The position numbers and the translations under genes are program-made. A stretch of 64,000 nucleotides of DNA. Source: Kineosporia mesophila. Its GTDB lineage: Bacteria; Actinomycetota; Actinomycetes; Actinomycetales; Kineosporiaceae. Shown here piece by piece: positions 21,219 through 29,841 of this stretch; position 1 is the stretch's first letter, and every line of letters begins with the position of its first letter. Location: positions 1 through 64,000 of the forward strand of contig NZ_JAJOMA010000022.1 in the NCBI RefSeq assembly GCF_021129235.1, read 5' to 3'. The notes beneath the pieces are model-generated. The model was given only the letters and a program-made list of their open reading frames with translations, did not search any database and had not been told where the DNA came from.

Positions 21219-21926
21219 TCACACCCCGCGCAGCCCGGCAGCCGCCGCGTCGTACCTGCTCAGAGCCAGTTCGGCCAGTACCGGATGGGGTGCCATCGGG
21301 GCGGTGACCCGGTCGGCGCCGGCGGTTTCGATCTTGCTGACGAACTGCCCGGGAGCCAGCAGGTACCCGGCGATCGTGACGGGCGTTCCGGGATGCTCCT
21401 CGCGCAGCCGGGCGACCGCGTCGGCCACGGTGGGGGAGCCGGCGGCGGCGTAGGCCGGCACGACCAGGGCGCCCTCCCGCGAGCGCGACAGCGCGGCGGC
21501 CGTCTCCTCCACGGCCCTCAGGGCGGCCGGGTCGCTGGAACCGGCCGCGGCCAGCACGATCGCATCGCCGGGGGCGGCCCCGGCCTCGGCCAGCCGGTCG
21601 TGCAGCACCTCCAGCAGCCGGGGATCGGGCCCGAGCGGAGCCGCGGCCCGGGCCAGGCCCGGCGCGGAGGCCACGGCGTTGCCGATGTCCGTCTTCACGT
21701 GAAAACCGGTGGAGAGCAGCAACGGCACTACGACCAGGGGCACATCCTCGGCCTTCAGCCGGTCCACGACATCGGCGACGAACGGTTCCTGCACGTCCAC
21801 GTGCGCCGCCTCGACGCGCAGCCCGGGACGGGCCCGGGCCAGGTCGGCGCGGAACTGCTCGATCACCTCCCGCCCGGCCGGGGAGCGGGTGCCGTGGGAG
21901 CAGGCGACGAGCACGGGCGCGGACAT
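21219..21926 (-). CDS. Sirohydrochlorin chelatase (CbiX/SirB family)
   Basis: About 235 residues with two halves of the class II chelatase fold. The first carries LVACSHGTRSPAGREVIEQF with the metal-binding His, and GFHVKTDI carries the second. The family inserts iron or cobalt into sirohydrochlorin, for siroheme (sulfite and nitrite reductases) or cobalamin. No other siroheme or B12 genes are nearby. The frame is open to 22076, but ATG 21926 gives the standard N-terminus; no clear ribosome site is seen, so the start is likely rather than certain. It is divergent from ilvD. Confidence 0.85.
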   Translation of the reverse strand: MSAPVLVACSHGTRSPAGREVIEQFRADLARARPGLRVEAAHVDVQEPFVADVVDRLKAEDVPLVVVPLLLSTGFHVKTDIGNAVASAPGLARAAAPLGPDPRLLEVLHDRLAEAGAAPGDAIVLAAAGSSDPAALRAVEETAAALSRSREGALVVPAYAAAGSPTVADAVARLREEHPGTPVTIAGYLLAPGQFVSKIETAGADRVTAPMAPHPVLAELALSRYDAAAAGLRGV

Positions 21927-22150
21927 GACCGGGAAGTCTGGCACGACCGGGCGGAACCCGGAGGTGTTCCCCGTCACTCGTCCCGAAGAGAAAACCGGCC
22001 GAAGCGGGAGACCTGCGGGCTGGCTACCGGCGTCCTGGTTGCTGTCCGCGTCGTTCGTCCGGTGGGGGGAGTCCACGTGATCGCCTTGCTACCGGCTCTG
22101 CGCTTCTGGCGCCTGCCGGCCGCTTTCGGGCAGCGATTTCGCGGACACGA

Positions 22151-22187
22151 GTGCGGGTGGGCTCCGGAGGGGGGAGCCCACCCGCAC
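22151..22187. promoter_or_regulatory. 15-bp perfect hairpin upstream of ilvD
   Basis: Arms 22151-22165 and 22173-22187 pair perfectly around a 7-base loop. It lies 7 bases before a TAGAGT box and 20 bases before the ilvD start. There is no U-tract. It may end transcription from the left or bind a regulator. Confidence 0.55.
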
Positions 22188-22193
22188 GGCGCG

Positions 22194-22199
22194 TAGAGT
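22194..22199 (+). promoter_or_regulatory. Possible -10 box of ilvD
   Basis: TAGAGT ends 8 bases before the ilvD GTG, suggesting a leaderless transcript. The -35 position falls inside the hairpin and is not a good match. Confidence 0.35.
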
Positions 22200-22207
22200 C
22201 ACCCGAC

Positions 22208-23920
22208 GTGACCCAGGACACGCAGGCCGATGAGCACGACATCAAGCCGCGCAGCCGGCAGGTGACCGACGGGATCGAGGCCACGGCCTCACGCGGGATG
22301 CTCCGCGCGGTCGGCCTGGGCGACGGCGACTTCGCGAAACCGCAGATCGGGGTGGCGAGTTCGTGGAACGAGATCACGCCGTGCAACCTCAGCCTGGACC
22401 GGCTGGCGAAAGCGGTGAAAGACGGTGTGCACGCCGGCGGGGGGTACCCGCTGGAGTTCGGCACCATCAGCGTCAGTGACGGCATCTCGATGGGGCACGA
22501 GGGGATGCACTTCTCGCTGGTCTCGCGGGAGGTGATCGCCGACAGCGTCGAGACCGTCATGCAGGCCGAGCGTCTCGACGCCAGCGTGCTGCTGGCGGGT
22601 TGCGACAAGTCGCTGCCGGGCATGCTGATGGCCGCGGCCCGGCTCGACCTGGCGTCGGTGTTCCTCTACGCCGGGTCGATCCTGCCGGGCAGGGCGACGT
22701 TCACCGACGGCACCGAGAAGGACGTCACGCTGATCGACGCCTTCGAGGGGGTCGGCGCCTGTGCGCGGGGCCTGATGAGCCGCGAGGACCTGGACATCCT
22801 GGAACGCGCCATCTGCCCGGGTGAGGGTGCCTGCGGCGGCATGTACACGGCCAACACGATGGCGAGCGCGGCCGAGGCGCTGGGCATGTCCCTGCCCGGC
22901 TCGGCCGCGCCCCCGGCCACCGACCGGCGCCGCGACGGGTTCGCCCGGCGCTCCGGCGAGGCCGTGATCAACCTGCTGCGCCGCGGCATCACGGCGCGCG
23001 ACATCCTGACCAAGGAGGCGTTCGAGAACGCGATCGCCGTGGTGATGGCGTTCGGCGGCTCGACGAACGCCGTACTGCACCTGCTCGCGATCGCGCACGA
23101 GGCCGAGGTGGAGCTCACGCTGGACGATTTCGCCCGGGTCGGGGCGCGGGTGCCGCACCTGGCCGATGTGAAGCCCTTCGGGCGGTACGTGATGTTCGAC
23201 GTCGACCGGGTGGGCGGTGTGCCGGTCGTGATGAAGGCCCTGCTCGACGCCGGGCTGATGCACGGCGACGTGATGACCGTGACCGGCGCGACGATGGCCG
23301 AGAACCTGGCCGGCATCGATCCGCCCGATCTGGACGGGAAGGTGGTGCGGGCGCTGTCCGAGCCGATCCACCGCACCGGAGGCATCACCGTGCTGCACGG
23401 CTCCCTGGCGCCCGAGGGCGCGGTGGTGAAGAGCGCGGGGTTCGACAGCGACGTGTTCGAGGGCGCCGCACGGGTGTTCGAGCGGGAGCGGGCGGCCCTG
23501 GACGCGCTGGAGAACGGGACGATCACGGCGGGCGACGTGGTGGTGATCCGTTTCGAGGGGCCCAAGGGCGGGCCCGGGATGCGCGAGATGCTGGCCGTCA
23601 CCGGTGCGATCAAGGGCGCCGGTCTGGGTAAAGACGTGCTGCTCCTGACCGACGGCCGGTTCTCGGGCGGCACCACCGGGCTGTGCGTCGGGCACGTGAC
23701 CCCGGAGGCCGTGGACCGTGGGCCGATCGCGGCGGTGCGGGACGGCGACCGGATCCGGCTGAACGTCGCCGAGAGCACCCTCGACCTGCTCGTGTCGCCC
23801 GGGGAGATCGCCTCCCGGATGCAGGATTTCGTCCCGGTGGCGCACCATTTCACCCGGGGGGTCCTGGCGAAGTACGTCAAGCTGGTCGGTTCCGCCTCGC
23901 AGGGTGCCGTGCTGGGCTGA
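22208..23920 (+). CDS. ilvD: Dihydroxy-acid dehydratase
   Basis: IlvD (570 residues) dehydrates the dihydroxy acids to the 2-keto acids of valine and isoleucine. Iron-sulfur cysteines are visible in [11 protein letters not shown] and the [14 protein letters not shown] segment, and [18 protein letters not shown] and [22 protein letters not shown] are conserved. The frame is open to 22151, but that part crosses the hairpin; GTG 22208 gives the usual N-terminus and follows a TAGAGT box. It stands alone about 5.9 kb from ilvBNC, separated by two GGDEF-EAL genes. No leader peptide is visible in front of it, unlike ilvB and cimA. Confidence 0.97.
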   Translation: MTQDTQADEHDIKPRSRQVTDGIEATASRGMLRAVGLGDGDFAKPQIGVASSWNEITPCNLSLDRLAKAVKDGVHAGGGYPLEFGTISVSDGISMGHEGMHFSLVSREVIADSVETVMQAERLDASVLLAGCDKSLPGMLMAAARLDLASVFLYAGSILPGRATFTDGTEKDVTLIDAFEGVGACARGLMSREDLDILERAICPGEGACGGMYTANTMASAAEALGMSLPGSAAPPATDRRRDGFARRSGEAVINLLRRGITARDILTKEAFENAIAVVMAFGGSTNAVLHLLAIAHEAEVELTLDDFARVGARVPHLADVKPFGRYVMFDVDRVGGVPVVMKALLDAGLMHGDVMTVTGATMAENLAGIDPPDLDGKVVRALSEPIHRTGGITVLHGSLAPEGAVVKSAGFDSDVFEGAARVFERERAALDALENGTITAGDVVVIRFEGPKGGPGMREMLAVTGAIKGAGLGKDVLLLTDGRFSGGTTGLCVGHVTPEAVDRGPIAAVRDGDRIRLNVAESTLDLLVSPGEIASRMQDFVPVAHHFTRGVLAKYVKLVGSASQGAVLG

Positions 23921-24023
23921 GGGCAGCGGCGGTCCTGACCGCTCAACCGTCACCCTCCTGCCGCCGATGGGGTGAGAGCGACCTGACCAGGGTCGACGGT
24001 GAAAGCGGTTCACAGGTGGACTC

Positions 24024-26600
24024 ATGCTGATTGCCCTAATCGCGACGGGAGCTACGGCCGTGGCGGCCGCGGGTGTGGCCTTCGCGGCCGCTGCGCGCGA
24101 GCCGGCCTACCGGCGGGGCACCGTGCTGTCGGGAGTGGGTTTCCTGGTCTGGGGCGGCGCCTCGATCGCCGTTCTCCAGGGCCTGCCGGACGTCTGGTTC
24201 TGGTGCCTACTGCGGCCGCTGGTCCTGGTCCTGTTCCTGTTCGGCACGGTCAACAACCCGGCCTCCCACCTGACCGGGCGTGACTACGCCGCGATGCTGG
24301 CCGACGGCTGGCTGGTGATCGCCAACCTGGTCGGGGTGGTCTGGATCGCCGCCCGCTACCAGAACGTCATCGGGGTGCGTGAGCACGTCGTCCCCACTTT
24401 GTTCTGGATCTTCCCGCTGATGCTGCTGGTGGGCCTGGCCACCGGCGTGGCCATGCGCACCCTGCCCACCGACCGCCGCGGATCGCTGGTGGCCATCGGC
24501 TCGGGAGCCGTGTCCCTGACGGGCGACCTGGTCGGCCTGGCCACCCGGACCGAGCTGGCCGTGCCGTTCTGGGGAGCGGCCTGGGTGCTGCTGGCCCTCA
24601 CCACCCGGATGGATGACGGCCGCGTCTACAGCCGTCTCGCCCTCGACCCGCGCCCGCGCACGCTGCGCCTGTGGCAGCTGCCGGTCCCGCTGGCCGTGAT
24701 CCTGATCTTCGTCCCGGTCGGCACCGACCCGGTCGTCGGGGTGGTGCTGGCCGGTACCTCGGTGGCCGCCTGCGCCGCCCTGGTCAACCAGTCCCGGCGC
24801 ACCGAGGAGCTCTGGCAGGACCTGACCGCGCGCAGCCAGCTCTACGAGGAACTGCTGGAGAACACCCAGGACGTGATTCTCCAGGTCGACGACTTCGGCG
24901 TGATCGAGTTCGCCAACCCCGCCTCCGACCGGGTGCTGGGCATGCGCCCGGAGCTGCTCGTCGGCACCACACTGCTGGACTACCTGCACCAGGACGACCA
25001 GAAGATGTCCCGCGTCGTGGCCGGCGCCCCGCAGTGGCGCCGGGGCGAGCAGCGCGTGGAGACCCGTTTCCTGCCGGTCGTTCCGGGGATGCCGCCGGAG
25101 CCCGCGACCCGGACCGAGCCCCGCACGGCGGGCCTGGTCGGCAACATGTGGGCGGCGGACGAGTCGCGGTGGCGGGTGATCGAATGGGCCATCACGCCCC
25201 GCGAGGACGGTGGCGCGGTGCTGGTCGGGCGGGATGTCTCCGATCGGGTACGGATGCAGACCGAACTGGTGGACGCCGCGCAGACCGACGCTCTCACCGG
25301 CCTTCTCAACCGCACGGCTTTCCTCGAGGCGGTCAACGCCCGGCTCGCCTCGGGTCAGCACGCCGCCGTCATGTTCATCGACCTCGACAACTTCAAGGAG
25401 GTCAACGACACCATGGGCCACGCCGAGGGCGACCGGCTGCTGCACCGCGCGGCCGAGTGCCTGCGGCAGGCGGCCGGCCCGGGTGACTCGGTGGCCCGGC
25501 TGGGCGGTGACGAGTTCGCGGTGATGCCCGCCTCCGTCGACCCGGACGAGGCCAAGGCCGCCGCCGACGCGGTGATCACGGCCTTCAACGGGTTCGACGA
25601 GACGGCGCACGGGCGGCCCTCGGTGTCGGCGAGTCTCGGCCTGGTGGTGGCCGACCCGGTGGTGACGCACACCGCGCGCGAGGTACTGCGAGACGCCGAC
25701 CTGGCGATGTACCGGGCCAAGCAGCGCGGGGGCGCCGGCGTGGTGGATTTCGAGCCGTGGATGTCCGAGCGCGTGATGGAGCACCACCGGCTGCGCGGCG
25801 ACCTGGAGACGGCCGTGCGCGACGAGAGCCTGGCGATCTACCTGCAACCGGTCGTCGATCTGCACACCCGCCAGTGGGAGGGCTTCGAGGCCCTGGTGCG
25901 CTGGCCGGTCGGTGCCGAGACCTGGTCGCCCGCGCAGTTCCTGCCGGTCGCCGAGGAGAGCGGCCTGATTGTGCCGATGGGGGCCTGGGTGCTGCGGGAG
26001 TCGCTGCGCCAGCTGTCCGGCTGGCGCGACCCGAAGCTCGGCATGGCGGTGAACGTCGCGGCCGCCCAGCTGGTCGGCACCGACTTCTACGACGTCACCA
26101 TGCAGGCGCTCGCCGACAGCGGTGTCGCCCCCGGCCGGCTGACCCTGGAGATCACCGAGCAGGCCGCGATCCAGGACCTGGGCCGCACCGCCTCGCGCCT
26201 GGACATGCTGCGCTCCGAGGGCGTGCACGTGGCGATCGACGACTTCGGCACCGGCTTCTCGTCGTTGCAGTACCTTTCCCGGCTGCCCGTCGACATCCTC
26301 AAGATCGACCGCAAGTTCGTCTGGGGCCTGGGCCAGCAGGCCGAGGACGACGTGCTGGTGCGTTCCATGCTCGGCCTGGCCGCGGAACTCGGCCTCGAGG
26401 TGATCGCCGAGGGCGTCGAGACCCGGCGTCAGGCCGAGCTCCTGCTGGAGTACGGATGCCGTCTGGCCCAGGGCTTCCTGTTCTCCCCGCCCCGCCCGAT
26501 CGAGGAGCTGCGGGCCAGCGACCCCTTCGTCAGCCCCGCCCCGCCCATGCTCTCGGTCCCGCAACCCCGCCGGGCCAGCACCGAGCGAGTCACGGGCTGA
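24024..26600 (+). CDS. Membrane PAS-GGDEF-EAL protein
   Basis: This 858-residue protein starts with about 250 residues of hydrophobic helices, then a PAS domain (LLENTQDVILQVDDFGVIEF, about 275-400), a GGDEF domain with intact GGDEF at about 494 and an EAL domain with FEALVRW at about 622. TDALTGLLNR opens the GGDEF part and IDDFGTGFSSLQYLSRLPVD lies in EAL. It should make or break cyclic di-GMP in response to a membrane or PAS signal. ATG 24024 has AGGTGG upstream. It follows ilvD and precedes a similar gene of different N-terminal sequence; the dispersed palindrome lies between them. Confidence 0.92.
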   Translation: MLIALIATGATAVAAAGVAFAAAAREPAYRRGTVLSGVGFLVWGGASIAVLQGLPDVWFWCLLRPLVLVLFLFGTVNNPASHLTGRDYAAMLADGWLVIANLVGVVWIAARYQNVIGVREHVVPTLFWIFPLMLLVGLATGVAMRTLPTDRRGSLVAIGSGAVSLTGDLVGLATRTELAVPFWGAAWVLLALTTRMDDGRVYSRLALDPRPRTLRLWQLPVPLAVILIFVPVGTDPVVGVVLAGTSVAACAALVNQSRRTEELWQDLTARSQLYEELLENTQDVILQVDDFGVIEFANPASDRVLGMRPELLVGTTLLDYLHQDDQKMSRVVAGAPQWRRGEQRVETRFLPVVPGMPPEPATRTEPRTAGLVGNMWAADESRWRVIEWAITPREDGGAVLVGRDVSDRVRMQTELVDAAQTDALTGLLNRTAFLEAVNARLASGQHAAVMFIDLDNFKEVNDTMGHAEGDRLLHRAAECLRQAAGPGDSVARLGGDEFAVMPASVDPDEAKAAADAVITAFNGFDETAHGRPSVSASLGLVVADPVVTHTAREVLRDADLAMYRAKQRGGAGVVDFEPWMSERVMEHHRLRGDLETAVRDESLAIYLQPVVDLHTRQWEGFEALVRWPVGAETWSPAQFLPVAEESGLIVPMGAWVLRESLRQLSGWRDPKLGMAVNVAAAQLVGTDFYDVTMQALADSGVAPGRLTLEITEQAAIQDLGRTASRLDMLRSEGVHVAIDDFGTGFSSLQYLSRLPVDILKIDRKFVWGLGQQAEDDVLVRSMLGLAAELGLEVIAEGVETRRQAELLLEYGCRLAQGFLFSPPRPIEELRASDPFVSPAPPMLSVPQPRRASTERVTG

Positions 26601-26635
26601 AGCCCGCCTCTCCCGGAGCGACCCTGCCCAAAACC

Positions 26636-26724
26636 TTCCGTGATCATGCAAAACCTCCCCGGCGTTCTAGAACTCCAAGCGAGAGAGTTCTAGAACTCTG
26701 GGGAGGTTTTGCATGATCACGGAA
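26636..26724. repeat. Dispersed 89-bp palindromic element, copy 1
   Basis: Outer arms 26636-26660 and 26700-26724 pair over 25 bp without mismatch. Inner arms 26664-26675 and 26685-26696 pair over 12 bp and contain TTCTAGAA. A 3-base internal bulge separates the two stems, and the apical loop is 9 bases. A nearly identical element lies at 59690-59774. It sits 36 bp after the stop of the preceding gene. The remaining gap to 26879 also holds a short TGATCAC/GTGATCA inverted repeat near 26775-26800. Confidence 0.95.
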
Positions 26725-26879
26725 AGGGGGTTCTGGCGGATGCTCGCGGGCGCTGTCCGGCCGCCCCTCATCCGTCCCTGATCACCCGGAAAAACCGCGT
26801 GATCACTGACAGTTGAGACTCCCCGCGTTCGTGGCATTTCGGCGCTTACGGTGCCGGGCGCCCGGATACTGTCGTCACC

Positions 26880-29603
26880 GTGGTGCCGGCGATGCTGATG
26901 GCGGCCGCGGCCGTGGTGGCCGGGGCCGCCTGGACGTATGCCTTCGTGCGGACGCTGCGTCGTCGTCCCGGCCTGCTCACCCCCACGATCGCGATCGGGG
27001 GCCTGTGCTGGGCGCTCGCTTCCGGGGCCGCGCGGCTGCTCGACCCCTCGGACTCCCTGGCGGCCGGGCAGACCACCGATTTCCTCATGGTCATCGCGGC
27101 CGGCGGGCTGCTCACCGCGACCGCCGGCACCGCCGACCGGATCGTGCCGGTGCGCCGGCCCGGTATCGGTGTCGCCGAGGCCGCGGTGCTGGCGTTCAGC
27201 ACCGCGACGCTGGTCTGGCTGGCCGTCGACGCACCGCTGTGGCTCCCGTCCAGCACCGCGTTCGCCCTGCTGCCCGCCGTGCTCGACCTGATGGCGCTGC
27301 TGGCGATCCTGCGGCTGCCGACCCGCACCTCCTCGCGCACGTCGCGGGCCGGGCTGATCGGCTACGTCGGGCCGGAGGGCAACCGCACCCCCGGCCGGTC
27401 GTGGGGCCTGCTGGTCACCGCCCTGACCGGGGTGCTCGCCGCCGACCTGCTGCGCGGCACCCGCATCACCGGAGCCGGCATCCCGCAGTGGCCGCACGTG
27501 TCCGACGCCGGGCTGGTGCCGGTCGTGCTGACCTCGTGCGGGCTGCTGGTGCTCTACAGCGTGCGGCTGGCCCGGTTCCGCGGCCCGGCCACCCCGGCCC
27601 GGCACGAGAAGTCCGCCGACGACGTCCATTTCCTGCCCCGCCGCCGCGGCCGGGTGGTGCCGTACAGCGTCGCCCTGGCCGCCACGTCGGGGGTCGTGAT
27701 CCAGGCCGCCACCAGCGGCACCGGTCCGATCCCGCTGTTCGGCCTGGGCTGCCTGGGCGTGGCCTTCGCGGTCTGGCAGACGTTCCTGCTGCTGGAGCAG
27801 GACGATCTGCTGAGGGGTCAGGTGGAGGCCCGCCGGCAGCTGGGCGCCCTGGTCGAGAACACCAGCGACCTGCTGCTGCGGCTGGACACCCACGGCCGCA
27901 TCGTCGCCGTGAACGCCGCCGCCACCCGCCTGCTGCACCGGCCACCCGCGTCCATTGCGCATCGCCCCTTCGAGGAACTCGCCCGCACCGAGGACCAGCG
28001 CCGGGTGCGCGAGGCGGTGCTGGAGGTGACGCGGGGACACCGCGACTCCGCGCAGATCGAGGTGCGCCTGGCCGCGCCCGCCACCGGCACCGCTCAGCTG
28101 CGGCTGCGGGCCGTGGACGGCGGCGCGGTGGCGAACCTCAATGACGTCACCGACTCGGTGGAGCTGCGGCAGCGGCTGGAACGCCTGGCCCGGTTCGACC
28201 AGATGACCGGCCTGGCCAACCGCAGTCATCTGCTGGACGAGGTGAGCACCTGGCTGGACGCCTCCGACGAGGGCGAGATCGCCGTGCTCTACGCCGATCT
28301 GGACGGGTTCAAGGCGGTGAACGACCGGTTCGGTCACGCCGCCGGCGACCGGGTGCTCGTCGACGTCGCCGCCCGGCTGGACGCGGTCGCCGGGGGAGTG
28401 GACGCCCGGCGGCGGATCATCTCCCGGGTCGGGGGCGACGAGTTCATCCTGGCGCTGGAGGGCCTCGGGCCGGACACGGCCGCCACCGCCGCACAACGTC
28501 TGGTCGAGGCCGTGGCCCCGCCGTTCCGGGTGGTCGGCCGCACCGTGCAGCTCGGGCTCAGCGTGGGCGTGGCGCACTGCGACGGCCGTCACGACGTCTC
28601 CGCCTCGACCCTGGTGCACCGGGCCGACCTGGCGATGTACGCGGCCAAGTCGGACGGCCGGGCCCGCTACGAACTCTGGCAGCCCGAGCTGGACGCCCGG
28701 GTGCGCCGCCGGGTCGACCTGGCGCTCGGTCTGCGCGAGGCCCTGGAACGGGGCCGTCTCGCCGTGGCCTACCAGCCGATCGTGCGGCTGTCGGACGGCC
28801 GGGTGCAGGGGGTCGAGGCCCTGCTGCGTCTACCCACCGGCGTGGAGCACAGCCTGGCCGGCCTGGTCAGCCCGGCCGAGCTGGTCGAGGTGGCCGAGGA
28901 CACCGGCGCCATCACCGAGCTCGGCGAGTGGGTGCTGCGACAGGCGGTCACCCAGGCCGCGGGCTGGGCCCGGCGCGGCTACGGGATCTCGGTCAGCGTC
29001 AACATGTCCGTGGCCCAGCTGGTCTCGCCGGCCTTCGTGGAACTGGTCACCGGGATGCTCGAGGCCACCGGGCTGCCCCCGTCCCAGCTAGTGCTCGAGA
29101 TCACCGAGAGCCAGCTGGTCGAGCACTCCGGCCCGGCGCCCCAGGCCCTGCAGGCGCTGCGCGACGCCGGTATCCGCCTGGCCATCGACGACTTCGGCAC
29201 CGGCTACTCCTCACTGTCGTACCTGCGCCGGATGCCGGTCAGCACGGTCAAGATCGACCGTTCGCTGCTGGCCGGGCTGGGCACCGACCCGCGCGCGGCC
29301 GCCCTGCTGGGGGCCGTCGTCGCGATGGCCCGCGGGCTCGACCTGGCCGTGGTGGCCGAGGGCATGGAAGACCTGGCCACGGCCCGGGCCCTGCGTGATC
29401 TCGGGGTGCAGGCCGGGCAGGGGTTCGCCCTGTCCAAGGCCCTGCCGGCCTCGGAACTGCGCCGCCTGCTGCAGTCCGGGCCGATCGACCTGGAAGACCC
29501 GCCCGCACCGGAAAACGGACCCAGGTCAGGAACGATGGATCTGCCCGTTTCCGCCGCACCCGTGCCGTTGCCCGAGGGGCGGGCAGACCGTCTCAGCCAG
29601 TGA
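26880..29603 (+). CDS. Membrane PAS-GGDEF-EAL protein
   Basis: A 907-residue protein with about 300 N-terminal residues of hydrophobic helices, a short PAS-like domain (LVENTSDLLLRLDTHGRIVA, about 320-430), GGDEF intact at about 518 (SRVGGDEFILAL) and EAL at about 646 (GVEALLRLPTG). It belongs with the preceding gene in domain order, but the N-terminal part is distinct. FDQMTGLANRSHLL and IDDFGTGYSSLSYLRRMPV are family motifs. The start is GTG 26880; ATG 26892 and 26898 are alternatives. It is followed by the ilvB leader region. The net enzymatic direction and signal are unknown. Confidence 0.9.
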   Translation: MVPAMLMAAAAVVAGAAWTYAFVRTLRRRPGLLTPTIAIGGLCWALASGAARLLDPSDSLAAGQTTDFLMVIAAGGLLTATAGTADRIVPVRRPGIGVAEAAVLAFSTATLVWLAVDAPLWLPSSTAFALLPAVLDLMALLAILRLPTRTSSRTSRAGLIGYVGPEGNRTPGRSWGLLVTALTGVLAADLLRGTRITGAGIPQWPHVSDAGLVPVVLTSCGLLVLYSVRLARFRGPATPARHEKSADDVHFLPRRRGRVVPYSVALAATSGVVIQAATSGTGPIPLFGLGCLGVAFAVWQTFLLLEQDDLLRGQVEARRQLGALVENTSDLLLRLDTHGRIVAVNAAATRLLHRPPASIAHRPFEELARTEDQRRVREAVLEVTRGHRDSAQIEVRLAAPATGTAQLRLRAVDGGAVANLNDVTDSVELRQRLERLARFDQMTGLANRSHLLDEVSTWLDASDEGEIAVLYADLDGFKAVNDRFGHAAGDRVLVDVAARLDAVAGGVDARRRIISRVGGDEFILALEGLGPDTAATAAQRLVEAVAPPFRVVGRTVQLGLSVGVAHCDGRHDVSASTLVHRADLAMYAAKSDGRARYELWQPELDARVRRRVDLALGLREALERGRLAVAYQPIVRLSDGRVQGVEALLRLPTGVEHSLAGLVSPAELVEVAEDTGAITELGEWVLRQAVTQAAGWARRGYGISVSVNMSVAQLVSPAFVELVTGMLEATGLPPSQLVLEITESQLVEHSGPAPQALQALRDAGIRLAIDDFGTGYSSLSYLRRMPVSTVKIDRSLLAGLGTDPRAAALLGAVVAMARGLDLAVVAEGMEDLATARALRDLGVQAGQGFALSKALPASELRRLLQSGPIDLEDPPAPENGPRSGTMDLPVSAAPVPLPEGRADRLSQ

Positions 29604-29649
29604 GACCAATCGCGTCCCGATTGACATCCCCGTCATCCGGAGGCAACGT

Positions 29650-29694
29650 GTGAATGTGCGTAAGACTCTCGTACTTGGACGGCGCGCCCGCTGA
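29650..29694 (+). CDS. ilvB leader peptide (attenuation)
   Basis: A 14-residue frame reads (M)NVRKTLVLGRRAR, starting with GTG and preceded by GGAGG five to ten bases upstream. It is rich in valine and leucine codons in the centre. The same kind of short leader with a TLVLG core is known upstream of ilvB in actinobacteria. Stalling of ribosomes when branched-chain aminoacyl-tRNA is scarce should prevent the downstream terminator from folding. Confidence 0.8.
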   Translation: MNVRKTLVLGRRAR

Positions 29695-29718
29695 GGTCAT
29701 GAAGACCCGCGAGCGCGC

Positions 29719-29752
29719 GACCCCTTGTGCCCATTGGGCCGAGGGGTCTTTT
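29719..29752 (+). terminator. Attenuator hairpin of ilvBNC
   Basis: GACCCCT at 29719-29725 pairs with AGGGGTC at 29742-29748, with an inner GCCC/GGGC stem, and is followed by TTTT. It lies 25 bases after the leader peptide stop and 90 before ilvB. Confidence 0.8.
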
Positions 29753-29841
29753 CGTCCCTGCCGACAGTTGCACGCAGTTCACCTGCCGGCATCGACCAGT
29801 CCGATGCACGACAGTGATCCGACGAGCGAAGGAACCCCCTG

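Noticed and set aside
26774-26801. TGATCAC/GTGATCA inverted repeat near palindrome copy 1
   Set aside because: It shares only the TGATCA core with the dispersed element and is too short to call another copy.
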